Part shown: piece by piece, positions 15,980-25,904 of the stretch
Layout of the letters: each line of letters opens with the position of its first letter
Position numbering within the stretch: position 1 is the stretch's first letter
Notes under the pieces: generated by a model
The model's input: the letters and a program-made list of their open reading frames with translations, nothing else
The model's database searches: none
Told to the model about the DNA's origin: nothing
Origin: Myxococcales bacterium FL481
GTDB taxonomy: Bacteria; Myxococcota_A; Polyangia; Nannocystales; Nannocystaceae
Assembly (NCBI GenBank): GCA_006508105.1
Contig: QKPP01000035.1
Span: 1 to 32,615 of the forward strand
DNA: 32,615 nt
Direction of reading: 5' to 3'
Program-made: the position numbers and the translations under genes

Positions 15980-17470
15980 TCAAAATAGCTTGCGGCGTTT
16001 CGAGCTCGAAAGCACGTTGAGTTGCTCACGGTACTTGGCCACCGTGCGCCGAGCAATACTGATGCCTTCTTTGCGCAGCAGCTCGACCAGTTTCTGATCG
16101 CTGTAAGGGTGGCGCTGATCCTCCGAGTCGATGAACTTCTTGATCTTCGTCTTGACCGCCTCGGAAGCCAGCTCCTCGCCGTTCCCGCGACTGATCCCCG
16201 CGTTGAAGAAATACTTGAGTTCGAACAGACCCTGCGGCGTGTGAACGTACTTGTTGGTGGTCACGCGACTGACCGTGGACTCGTGCATCTCGATGTCTTC
16301 GGCCACGTCTTTGAGGATGAGCGGCCGCAGATACTGCGGCCCTCGCTCGAAGAACTCGCGCTGAAACTTCAAGATGCTGCGTGTCACCTTCAAAATCGTG
16401 CGTTGACGCTGCTGGATCGAACGGATGAGCCACTGCGCCGACCGAAGCCGCTCGGTCACGTACTCCTTGGTCTGGCCTCCGCCTTCAAGCGCGTGGCGAT
16501 ACACCCCCGAGATCTTGAGACGCGGGAGCCCGTCATCGTTGAGCGTCACCACATACTCCCCGCCGATCTTGTACACGAATACATCGGGCGTGATGTACTG
16601 CGGATCTTCGGAGACGAACGCGCGAGCGGGACGGGGCTCGAGGGCCAAGACCACTTTCGTCGCCTCGTAGACCTCCTCGGTGGTCTCCCCGGTGTCCTTG
16701 CTGATCTTCGAGTAGGCCTTGTTGGACAGATTGGGCAAGTGCTTGCTGATGATCGCGAGCACCAGCGGGTCGTCGATCGGGTGCTCCGGATGGCGAGCCT
16801 GAATCCACAACGCCTCCGCCAACGACCGCGAGCCGATCGCCAGCGGATCGAGCTGCTGGACCCGTCGCAAGGCCAGTTCGGCCCGAAGCGTGGAACAACC
16901 GTTACGCCGCGCCACCTGCATCACCGATGGCCCTCGCATGTAGCCGCCGGCCGTCAACGTGCGCGCCAGGTAGTCGGCAAGCGACCGCTCGGTCTCGCTG
17001 GCCGACGACAGGCGAATCTGCCACAGCAGGTGGTCAACCAACGTCTCCGGTCGCGTCAGGTTTTGCTCGGGCGAGAAGTCGTCATCGGCACGGATCCCGC
17101 TTTGCGGTAGCGGAGCCGAGTGACTTTGCTGCTGCAGGTACCCCTCCCAATCGAAGTTGTCAGCGTTCGGGGCATCGGCCGAGACCTCTTGGGCTTGGGC
17201 CGTCTCGGTGGCGGTCGCGTTGGCAAAACCGTCTTCCGCCCCTTGGGTCTCAACCCCGTCTTGCAACTCGACCGACGAGACCGGCTCCTCCTCGGCCGCG
17301 CCGTTCATCTCTTGCCCTTCCTCGAGCAACGGATTTTCCAACAACTGGCCCCGAACGTGGTCGAGCAGTTCCATCCGCGAGAGCTGGAGCAGCTTGATGG
17401 CCTGCTGCAGCTGGGGAGTCATCACCAGCTGCTGGCTCATCCGCAGCTCTTGGCGCATGTAGAGAGCCAT
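15980..17470 (-). CDS. rpoN: RNA polymerase sigma-54 factor
   Basis: Sigma-54 recognises -24/-12 promoters and needs an AAA+ activator to open DNA. The 496-aa product has the Gln/Leu-rich activator-interacting region I (1-50; SQQLVMTPQLQQAIKLLQLS). An acidic region II (about 52-140, Glu/Asp/Ala-rich) comes next, followed by the core-binding domain, the helix-turn-helix region and the C-terminal RpoN box ARRTVAKYRE (473-482), which contacts the -24 element. It is complete. It is the first gene of the operon leading to hpf, hprK, rapZ, EIIA, HPr and EI. A 174-base gap to pyrG probably holds the promoter; I could not identify confident -35/-10 elements there. Confidence 0.97.
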   Translation of the reverse strand: MALYMRQELRMSQQLVMTPQLQQAIKLLQLSRMELLDHVRGQLLENPLLEEGQEMNGAAEEEPVSSVELQDGVETQGAEDGFANATATETAQAQEVSADAPNADNFDWEGYLQQQSHSAPLPQSGIRADDDFSPEQNLTRPETLVDHLLWQIRLSSASETERSLADYLARTLTAGGYMRGPSVMQVARRNGCSTLRAELALRRVQQLDPLAIGSRSLAEALWIQARHPEHPIDDPLVLAIISKHLPNLSNKAYSKISKDTGETTEEVYEATKVVLALEPRPARAFVSEDPQYITPDVFVYKIGGEYVVTLNDDGLPRLKISGVYRHALEGGGQTKEYVTERLRSAQWLIRSIQQRQRTILKVTRSILKFQREFFERGPQYLRPLILKDVAEDIEMHESTVSRVTTNKYVHTPQGLFELKYFFNAGISRGNGEELASEAVKTKIKKFIDSEDQRHPYSDQKLVELLRKEGISIARRTVAKYREQLNVLSSSKRRKLF

Positions 17471-17644
17471 GGAGCGTCGTTCGAGTGCCCGCTAACCGTA
17501 CCAGATCGCCGTTGCGCGGGCCAAACCGATCCCGCGCCCGGGACCGTTCACGGACGCGCCCCTCGATATGCGCCGGTTCTCCTGGGCGGGATGGGCAGCG
17601 CGCCGTTGCGAACCGAGTCACATCGGGGCGCCTCAGCCCCGCAA

Positions 17645-19601
<1,957 letters not shown>

Positions 19602-21107
19602 CTAAGCTCGCCAGCGAACGGCGTGCCGCCAGCCTTGCGAACCGCGTGCGATCGCAGCGGTCGTCGGGTGAATCGACAACGCGTGGGCGACCGCCGCGGC
19701 GGCGACGGCCTGGGACGAGCCCTCATCGAGAGAGGCGGGCCGTACCAAGTCGGGGTGAGCAGCGATGTAACCGGTGTCGAACCGTCCGGACCGAAAGTCG
19801 GGCTCCGCGAGGACGCGCGCGTGAAACTGCAGGTTCGTCCGCACGCCAGTAATCGATGTGTCGGCAATCGCCTGCCGCATGCGGGCGATCGCCACCTCAC
19901 GAGTCGGGCCCCAAGCGACGATCTTCGCCACCATCGGGTCGTACTCGGCCGACACGTCGCAACCCGGCTCGACCCCGGCATCCACGCGCACGCCGGGCCC
20001 CCGGGGCCAGTGCACGTCGCCGACGATGCCGGGACTCGGCAAAAACCGTTCGGGGTCTTCGGCGTACACTCGACACTCGATGGCGTGGCCCGAGAGCGGC
20101 ACATCGGCGGCCGCATACCCCAGCGGATGCCCCATCGCCACGCGGAGCTGGTCCCACACGAGATCGCGACCGGTGATCGCCTCCGTCACGGGGTGTTCGA
20201 CCTGCAAGCGAGTGTTCATCTCCAGGAAGTAGAAGCGGGGTCCATCCGCGGCCTCTTCGAACAAGAACTCCACGGTACCTGCCCCCCGATAATCCACGGC
20301 TCGAGCGGCCGCGGCGGCGACTCGAGCCATCTCCTCGCGCACGCGAGGCGACATCACAGGACTCGGACATGGGGCTTCCTCGATCACCTTTTGATGACGA
20401 CGTTGGACGGAACAGTCACGCTCGTGCAAACAGACCACATTGCCGTGACTATCGGCCATCACCTGGATCTCGACGTGGCGGGCCGACAACACCGCTCGCT
20501 CAAGGAAGACGCGGTCGTCGCCGAACGCGGCCGCGGCCTCGCGTTGCGAGGCAGAAAACGAGCGCTCAACGTCCTCTACGCGGTGAACCACCCGCATCCC
20601 CTTGCCCCCACCGCCGGCCGAGGCTTTGAGCATGATCGGAAACCCGATGTCACGAGCCGCGGCGACGGCTTCGGTCGAGTCGCGAATATCCTCGCGACCC
20701 GGCACCACCGGGACCCCCGCGGCCATCATCGTTTGGCGCGACCGAACCTTGTCCCCCATTACCTCCATCGCGCCAGCCGGCGGCCCCACGAAGCATAGTC
20801 CCGCCGCCTCGCAAGCTCGCGCGACGTGGGGTTTTTCGCTGACGAACCCGTAGCCCGGATGAATCGCATCGGCCCCCGAGCGCCGCGCCGCGTCGATGAT
20901 CTTGGCCACGTCGAGATAACTGTCACGCGCTGCAGCCCCGCCAATGCCCACGGCCTGATCGGCTTCGGCGACGTGCAACGCTCGGCGATCGACGTCCGAG
21001 TAGATCGCCACCGTGCCGATCCCGTGGGCCCGGCAGGTGCGGAACACCCGACACGCGATCTCCCCGCGATTGGCCACCAACAGCTTGCGAATGGGTCGAG
21101 ACGACAT
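19602..21107 (-). CDS. accC: Biotin carboxylase subunit (acyl-CoA carboxylase alpha type)
   Basis: The enzyme carboxylates protein-bound biotin with ATP and bicarbonate, the first half-reaction of acetyl-, propionyl- or methylcrotonyl-CoA carboxylases. The 501-aa product has LLVANRGEIACRVFRT (9-24), HPGYGFVSE (83-91), the ATP-grasp glycine loop SAGGGGKGMRVV (163-174) and the catalytic EMNTRLQVEHPVTE (296-309). After the biotin carboxylase domain a further 50 or so residues end at GWRHAVRWRA. In fused alpha subunits this stretch leads into the BT and biotinyl domains; here it stops, and no biotinyl motif follows. I chose ATG 21107 over 21122 because SSRPIRKLLVANRGE matches family starts. It follows a small lipoprotein gene by 33 bases. 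Whether it serves AccABD or an acyl-CoA carboxylase is unclear; the symbol is given by homology of the domain only. Confidence 0.9.
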   Translation of the reverse strand: MSSRPIRKLLVANRGEIACRVFRTCRAHGIGTVAIYSDVDRRALHVAEADQAVGIGGAAARDSYLDVAKIIDAARRSGADAIHPGYGFVSEKPHVARACEAAGLCFVGPPAGAMEVMGDKVRSRQTMMAAGVPVVPGREDIRDSTEAVAAARDIGFPIMLKASAGGGGKGMRVVHRVEDVERSFSASQREAAAAFGDDRVFLERAVLSARHVEIQVMADSHGNVVCLHERDCSVQRRHQKVIEEAPCPSPVMSPRVREEMARVAAAAARAVDYRGAGTVEFLFEEAADGPRFYFLEMNTRLQVEHPVTEAITGRDLVWDQLRVAMGHPLGYAAADVPLSGHAIECRVYAEDPERFLPSPGIVGDVHWPRGPGVRVDAGVEPGCDVSAEYDPMVAKIVAWGPTREVAIARMRQAIADTSITGVRTNLQFHARVLAEPDFRSGRFDTGYIAAHPDLVRPASLDEGSSQAVAAAAVAHALSIHPTTAAIARGSQGWRHAVRWRA

Positions 21108-21140
21108 GGCGTAGCTCTTCAAACGGCGAGGCCCGTGGGC

Positions 21141-21428
21141 TCAATCGTTTATCACGTCTGCCGGCGAATTCGCGCCGTCGGGTGAGTCTCCCGTGTCGGC
21201 TCCCGTGGCGTCGGGCTCGTCTGCGACCACCGCGTCGCTGGGCGCGGACGCGTCTTCATCCAGCGGCCGTGCCACCGTCGGTGGAGCGGGCGCGGGCCAG
21301 CGCGAAGGCGGCGTGGTATCCGCGCAGGCCCCCGCAATCAGCACCACGGCGGCCAAGCGGAGGCACACTCGGACTCCGACCCGCACGCGAGCAACCCCCG
21401 GCGCGACGAATGTCACGCCGATCTCCAC
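21141..21428 (-). CDS. Small putative lipoprotein, function unknown
   Basis: The 95-aa product has a basic N-terminus with Arg residues, a hydrophobic segment CLRLAAVVLIAGAC, and a lipobox-like Cys35. A Pro/Ala/Thr then Asp/Ala/Gly-rich tail with no folded domain follows. It would be a short, acidic, lipid-anchored tail in the envelope. The start could be a GTG further in, since the first 15 residues are unusually long for a signal peptide. It lies 18 bases after rpoZ and 33 before accC, in the same direction, so all three are probably one transcript. Codon use is unremarkable. I do not recognise a family; it could be a lineage-specific gene. Confidence 0.55.
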   Translation of the reverse strand: MEIGVTFVAPGVARVRVGVRVCLRLAAVVLIAGACADTTPPSRWPAPAPPTVARPLDEDASAPSDAVVADEPDATGADTGDSPDGANSPADVIND

Positions 21429-21446
21429 GAATCTTGAACCGGACGG

Positions 21447-22058
21447 CTAGTCGCCATCCTCTTCGTCGTCGCTGTCCTCAGACCCGTCGTCGCTGATTTC
21501 GTCGTCGCTGAGAATCTGGCCGGGATCGTCGAGATCGAGATCTGAGCCGTCCAGCTCGTTGTCGTCGCCATCGTCGGAGGTGTCGCTGTCGGAGCTACTG
21601 CTGTCCTCCATGTCGCTGACCCCTTCGCTCTCCTGGTTCGACGTCGACGACGCCTCGCGCGAGTCGTCGTCATCGTCGTCGTCCTTTTCCTTCTTAGTAC
21701 TAAGGGTATGAAGGTCGGACGTCAGCTCCTCGACCGTGTCATCACCGTCATCGTCGTCTTCCTCACCGTCACTGCTAAACGGCACCGTCTCCAGAAACGT
21801 GTTGTCGTTGTCATCGCCACGCAGACTCGCACGTTGCTCTTGAATGAAGCCGTTCATCACCGACGCAACGTCTTCGATGTAGCGCACTCGCCCGTCTGCG
21901 ACCTCGCGCAGCGCCGTGACGGCCTGCTTGTTGTTGCACTCGATCATCGGAGTCCCGTGACCATCGCATAGCGCGCGCGCCCGCCGAGAGGCCAAAACGG
22001 TGAGCGCAAAGCGGTTTTGTACCCGCGCGAGGCAGTCTTCAACGGTGACTCGGGCCAT
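21447..22058 (-). CDS. rpoZ: RNA polymerase omega subunit with very long acidic tail
   Basis: Omega helps assemble RNA polymerase by binding beta-prime. Residues 1-80 are a complete omega: MARVTVEDCLARVQNRFALT, LASRRARAL, NNKQAVTALREVADG. Most omegas end near 70-110 aa. Here residues 81-203 form a low-complexity tail in which 55 of 123 residues are Asp or Glu, with many Ser and only four basic residues, including runs of four and seven Asp. The tail stays in frame and shows no sign of a second domain. It is likely to be disordered and highly charged. A near-consensus sigma-70 promoter lies just upstream. The gene is followed by the small lipoprotein and accC. Confidence 0.92.
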   Translation of the reverse strand: MARVTVEDCLARVQNRFALTVLASRRARALCDGHGTPMIECNNKQAVTALREVADGRVRYIEDVASVMNGFIQEQRASLRGDDNDNTFLETVPFSSDGEEDDDDGDDTVEELTSDLHTLSTKKEKDDDDDDDSREASSTSNQESEGVSDMEDSSSSDSDTSDDGDDNELDGSDLDLDDPGQILSDDEISDDGSEDSDDEEDGD

Positions 22059-22060
22059 AG

Positions 22061-22095
22061 AGCGCGGAGTATAAAGTTGTGGGTTCGGTTGTCCA
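22061..22095 (-). promoter_or_regulatory. Sigma-70-type promoter of rpoZ, near-leaderless
   Basis: On the minus strand TGGACA (22095-22090) is separated by 16 bases from TATACT (22073-22068). Each hexamer matches the sigma-70 consensus at five of six positions. The predicted start point is about 22061, three bases before the rpoZ ATG at 22058, which would give a leaderless or nearly leaderless mRNA. In agreement with that, no Shine-Dalgarno precedes the ATG. Confidence 0.45.
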
Positions 22096-22190
22096 CTCCC
22101 GCGGGAAAGCGGGCCGGGCGCGAACGCACGAGCCCTCCGCCAGATCCTTCAGATGGTCTCGGAGTGGCGCCCCAAGACGCCGCCGCCGGT

Positions 22191-22622
22191 CTACATCTCG
22201 ACGAGCAAGCGTTGACCCCGCTCACGCAGCTCGAGGCTATCTTGCACCCACTGCGTGAATTCACGGGCCGCCTCGCGCGAGAATCCGAGCGCGTCAGCCA
22301 TCTCGGCCAGCGCGTCGAACTCGCTGTCCGCGAGCACGCTGTCGGCCATGGCCCCACAAACGGCCTGGTAGTAGAGGAAGATCCGGGCCTCCCGATGGGT
22401 GACGCCCCGAGCGACCGTGACTAGATCGCTGGGCTCGAGAAACTCGCGGCGAACGAGGTCGCGTTCCTCCGGCAGCAGCATCATCTGCCCCATCAGCTCT
22501 TCGACGAAGTGGCGTTCGCTGTCCGAGATCTTGTCGTCTCGAGCGGCCAAGATGGCGACACATCGAGCGACCGCAACTTGCTCGTCGGGCGTCACGAGCT
22601 CTGCGATAGGAAAGTCGAGCAT
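22191..22622 (-). CDS. TerB-like helical protein
   Basis: The 143-aa product is all-helical and fits the TerB/DjlA-N superfamily. An early segment VARCVAILAARDDKISDSERHF has the pattern of hydrophobic helix followed by an acidic metal-binding-like loop (D-x-K-I-S-D-x-E). A second helical repeat, MADSVLADSEFDALAEMADALG, has the same shape. TerB-like domains bind divalent metals and occur in tellurite resistance and stress contexts, but stand-alone members are common and uncharacterised. The ATG at 22622 has a good ribosome binding site, GAGAGG at 22628-22633 with five bases spacing, one of the few in this window. It lies upstream of rpoZ with a 132-base gap that contains the rpoZ promoter, so it is probably a separate unit. 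Confidence 0.72.
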   Translation of the reverse strand: MLDFPIAELVTPDEQVAVARCVAILAARDDKISDSERHFVEELMGQMMLLPEERDLVRREFLEPSDLVTVARGVTHREARIFLYYQAVCGAMADSVLADSEFDALAEMADALGFSREAAREFTQWVQDSLELRERGQRLLVEM

Positions 22623-22813
22623 GGCGGCCTCTCGTCCACACTAGCGCAGGACCGATCGGCTGACTAGCCGCCGACAACGACTCGATCGGTGCTAGCGCGA
22701 TAGGCGGATCGACCGAGCTGACATCCGTACCCGAGGGTCTCCGGCCCTCGCACTCGACGCGTCGCGACAGGGAGTCGCTTGCGACCGGCGAACCACCGTC
22801 AACTGTCGGACCG

Positions 22814-24286
22814 CTACCGACGGGTGGCCGGTCCGATCTCGCGTTCGTGTTGCCAGATGTCAAAGACCTCGATGGGGAGGAGCCGCTCCAGGCCAAGCTC
22901 GCGCACAACGCCGGGGGAAATCGGCCGCAGGTGTAAGGTGGCGATCAACGTCAACGGGAACGCAACGTCGTCGGGCACCGGAATTCGATAGGCCTGATCA
23001 CGAGCTGCTTTGACCCCGAGCAGGCCACTGTCGTCGATACGAACGGCACGCCACGAAAACGGCGTCTCGTCGCCGTTCGCATCGTACAGCGTCGCGCCGA
23101 TCCGTAGCAGGTCTTCGTCGCGAACCAGATCGCCGCTTTCGTCGAGCTGGCCCGAGGCGTACAGCTCGATGCCGTCGGCATCGTACACGCGCACCGAAGC
23201 CCATAGCTCCCGCGCGAACGAGGTCCCCGAGGGAATCGCATGCCCAGCGCCCGCGTTGCGAACCTGCGCGACGAACTCCAATGGCTCTCCAGCTCCCAAC
23301 TGCGTGGGTACATTCAGCACGAAGAACGACAAGGAACCGCGCAACACCTTGGCGACCGCCTCTTTTTGCACTTGGACGTCGACCCCGAGGAACGGCTCCA
23401 GCGCGTAGTCGATCGCGGGGAACGTGTGGTCATGGAGTCGCCGCGTGGGTCCGCCGTCGGCAGCTGGCCCCTGGCTCGAAGGCATATGACACGCCTGGCA
23501 CGATACCCCTTGCTCACCGAACGAGCTGGCTTGCCACTCGTTGAACGTGTTTTCCAACGGACGCCCGTCGTCGAAGTTGACCTGGTGACACGGTGCACAA
23601 AACCCCGACCGCCCCAGCCCGGACTCGAACGCGGACTCGTGCGCTGGTGTAGCCACTGGTTGGTCGATTCGACCTCGTTTCGCCACGCGTGGATCGACCT
23701 GGTCGAGAAACTCGATGTCGGCCACGGGAGGGGGATGCGTGGCGATCGAATGGCAGACGTCACAGTTTACGCCGTCGTGGCGCACCCGGTCGGCCTGCAC
23801 CGAGTCGGCGAGGCCTAGGCGCTCAAGTCGGGACAGTGCGGGCGCATGGCAAGCAAGACACTCCCCGGAGATCTCCGAAGAGCCGGCCTCAGCGATCGCT
23901 AGCTCGCGCATCGCCAGCATCACCGGGTCCGAGCCCCCGAACGCGTGCATCGACGCTTTCCATTGCTCGTAGTGAACGGGATGGCACGGCGCACAGTCGA
24001 GGGCCGCCGAAAAGGGCTCGTCAAGCACGTCCGGATGGGGCGGCTCGTCATCGTCTCCCGTGGCCGATGAAGTGGGCTCGGTTGGGTTCTCCGCCGGCTC
24101 ATCATCGGGATCCGAGGCATCCGTGTCGTCCGCCGCGGCCGAGGTTGCGGGCTCGGCCATGGACGACGTGACCTCGGTACTGTCGGCGAGTGTCGAGTTC
24201 GACGGACCGCACCCGGCACCCCCCGCGACCGCGAACCCCCACGCGAGCGCCCCTCCGACGCCGCTCGCCGTCCGGCTTCGTCGCAC
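22814..24286 (-). CDS. Pentahaem c-type cytochrome lipoprotein
   Basis: Starting at a GTG at 24286 (490 aa), the N-terminus MRRSRTASGVGGALAWGFAV with a following GGAGC gives a clear lipoprotein signal (Cys26). An in-frame ATG at 24373 would add 29 residues that spoil the signal peptide. After an acidic Asp/Glu/Pro/Ser linker (about 30-85) come five CxxCH haem-binding motifs: CAPCH (98-102), CLACH (143-147), CDVCH (175-179), CAPCH (230-234) and CQACH (263-267). Several additional His residues could be distal ligands. The C-terminal 200 residues have no haem motif and are beta-rich, Ig-like. It resembles cytochrome c554-type multihaem proteins and would transfer electrons outside the cytoplasm; donor and acceptor are unknown. 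No cytochrome maturation or oxidoreductase genes are adjacent. Confidence 0.88.
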   Translation of the reverse strand: MRRSRTASGVGGALAWGFAVAGGAGCGPSNSTLADSTEVTSSMAEPATSAAADDTDASDPDDEPAENPTEPTSSATGDDDEPPHPDVLDEPFSAALDCAPCHPVHYEQWKASMHAFGGSDPVMLAMRELAIAEAGSSEISGECLACHAPALSRLERLGLADSVQADRVRHDGVNCDVCHSIATHPPPVADIEFLDQVDPRVAKRGRIDQPVATPAHESAFESGLGRSGFCAPCHQVNFDDGRPLENTFNEWQASSFGEQGVSCQACHMPSSQGPAADGGPTRRLHDHTFPAIDYALEPFLGVDVQVQKEAVAKVLRGSLSFFVLNVPTQLGAGEPLEFVAQVRNAGAGHAIPSGTSFARELWASVRVYDADGIELYASGQLDESGDLVRDEDLLRIGATLYDANGDETPFSWRAVRIDDSGLLGVKAARDQAYRIPVPDDVAFPLTLIATLHLRPISPGVVRELGLERLLPIEVFDIWQHEREIGPATRR

Positions 24287-24642
24287 GAACCGCTCGACAG
24301 GCGTCCCCCAGCAGCGCACGCCACAAGCATAGCTCGACCCGACCTCCCGTTCGGCGCGATGGACCAACCGCACGCCGCCGCCAGGCGTCCCCGCGGACCT
24401 GCGCCGGGATTGCCTCCCGGCATGCGCTGAGTATCCGGACCGTTCGCGTGCATAAGCGGTCTTCCGGCCAAGTGCCGGACCATGCGGCCGTCCGCGGCGC
24501 GCCCTCGGGAGCCGCGCGCCGGCTCCCGCCGACGCTCAGCGACGCCGCCAACCGGTCCAAACGGCGAGACCACACCGGCAACTTGACGCTCGCCAGTCGG
24601 CCAGGCATCACGGCCCTCCGCGCATCGCGTGAGCAATCGAGC
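24287..24642. other. Divergent intergenic region with an 8-bp hairpin
   Basis: About 350 bases lie between the divergent starts of the cytochrome and the DUF3127 gene. Promoters for both must be here, but no confident pair of hexamers is visible. A perfect inverted repeat, CGGGAGCC at 24506-24513 and GGCTCCCG at 24521-24528 with a seven-base loop, could be an operator or RNA structure. It lacks a T-tract, so a terminator is unlikely. Confidence 0.4.
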
Positions 24643-25005
24643 ATGGAACTAACCGGGACCGTCAAACACGTCTTCGACACCAAACAGATCAGCGCGTCAT
24701 TTCGCAAGCGCGAGCTGGTCGTCACCACGGAGGATAAGTTCCCGCAAACCGTGCTCGTTGAGTTCACGCAGGACAAAGTCTCCCTGCTCGACCGCGTCAA
24801 GCCTGGTGAGCAGGTCAAAGTGGAGTTCAATATCCGCGGCCGCGAATGGACCAGCCCCCAAGGCCAAGTCAAGTACTTCGTATCGCTGCAAGGGTGGCGC
24901 ATCGACTCGCTCCAAGCGGCCGCGGGCGGCTTCGACGACGAGCCGCCATTTCCCAGCGATCCCCCGCCACGCGACGACGCGCTGGACGACGAGATCCCGT
25001 TTTAG
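24643..25005 (+). CDS. DUF3127 protein with SSB-like acidic C-terminus
   Basis: The 120-aa product matches the DUF3127 pattern: MELTGTVKHV at the start, LVVTTEDKFPQTVLVEFTQD (25-44), then EFNIRGREW (61-69) and VKYFVSLQGWRI (76-87). The predicted fold is a compact OB-like beta barrel. After a short Gly/Pro/Asp linker it ends in DDALDDEIPF. This mimics the acidic tip of bacterial single-stranded DNA-binding protein (consensus D-D-D-I-P-F), which recruits replication and repair proteins. The barrel-plus-tip layout suggests a nucleic-acid-binding protein that uses the SSB-tip docking network; this is inference. The frame is open far upstream, but the ATG at 24643 begins the conserved domain. It is a single plus-strand gene between two minus-strand units. 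Confidence 0.82.
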   Translation: MELTGTVKHVFDTKQISASFRKRELVVTTEDKFPQTVLVEFTQDKVSLLDRVKPGEQVKVEFNIRGREWTSPQGQVKYFVSLQGWRIDSLQAAAGGFDDEPPFPSDPPPRDDALDDEIPF

Positions 25006-25064
25006 GCGGACCGGAATCGGCGCGCCACGGCCTCGGTGGGGATCTGGAGACGCCGACGAGCGGT

Positions 25065-25904
25065 TCAGCCCGCCGGCGTCGCAACGCGCAGCGACACCTC
25101 TCCGGCGCCGACAACCTCTGTCTCGGTGGCCCCGACCGGCGTCACCACCAACCGGCCTTCGTCGTCAAGACGGTGAACCACCACCAGACGCGGAGCGCCC
25201 GCGCCGCCGTACAGACGAACCGTCTCGCCGACCACCGCCGAATGCGGTTCATAGCGCGGGCGCACGGCCCCAAACCCGCGCTCCGCGTATTGCTCGAGCA
25301 ACGCTTCGAGCCCCTCGAGCACACTCGTCAAGACCGCGGTGCGGCTTGTTCTAGGATCTCCCCCAGAGGCAACAATGCTGGTGGCTGGTACCTCGACGGC
25401 CGCATCAAACGACCGCCGCTGTACGTTGCAGCCGATGCCGATGACCAGCGTGGCCGCGTTCGCGCCGATCCGACTTTCACACAGGATGCCCGCCACCTTG
25501 CGCCGATCGATCAGCACGTCGTTGGGCCACTTGAGCTCAACGCGGTCGTCGTCCAGTCGCCCTACTTGCACGATGGCTTCGCGGACGGCAACAGCGCTGA
25601 CCAGGGCGACCCCCGCGAGGTTGCTCAGCGACAGGCGTCCCTCTCCTGCCGACCGCAGCGACCGCACGAGCACGCTGGCATAGATATCCTCATGGCCGCC
25701 GGGCGACGACCACGTCCGCCCCCGACGGCCGCGACCCGCCGTTTGTTGATCGGCCGTGACCAGGGCCCCATCGGGGGCCCCCTCCGCACACCAGGCCCAA
25801 GCGCGATCATTGGTCGATGACACCACCGCGTGGTGCTCATGCGTCCGCCCGAGCCGGCGAGTACGCAACCCCACGGGGAGACCGAAGTCAGCGCAGGGCG
25901 TCAC
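25065..25904 (-). CDS. birA: Biotin-[acetyl-CoA-carboxylase] ligase, monofunctional
   Basis: The enzyme makes biotinyl-AMP and transfers biotin to the carrier lysine of carboxylases. The 279-aa product has GRGRRGRTW (57-65, the biotin/ATP loop), KWPNDV (125-130), KVAGIL (136-141) and GIGCNV (156-161), followed by the C-terminal SH3-like domain. There is no N-terminal helix-turn-helix, so it is the group I type that does not repress biotin genes. The start is a GTG at 25904 overlapping the nadC stop (GTGA). A biotin carboxylase gene lies about 4 kb away on the same strand, in a separate unit. Confidence 0.94.
   Translation of the reverse strand: MTPCADFGLPVGLRTRRLGRTHEHHAVVSSTNDRAWAWCAEGAPDGALVTADQQTAGRGRRGRTWSSPGGHEDIYASVLVRSLRSAGEGRLSLSNLAGVALVSAVAVREAIVQVGRLDDDRVELKWPNDVLIDRRKVAGILCESRIGANAATLVIGIGCNVQRRSFDAAVEVPATSIVASGGDPRTSRTAVLTSVLEGLEALLEQYAERGFGAVRPRYEPHSAVVGETVRLYGGAGAPRLVVVHRLDDEGRLVVTPVGATETEVVGAGEVSLRVATPAG

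Noticed and set aside
15334..16056. Longer hpf start at 16056
   Set aside because: The extra 32 residues lie inside the rpoN 3' end and do not resemble the S30AE family N-terminus; ATG 15960 fits.
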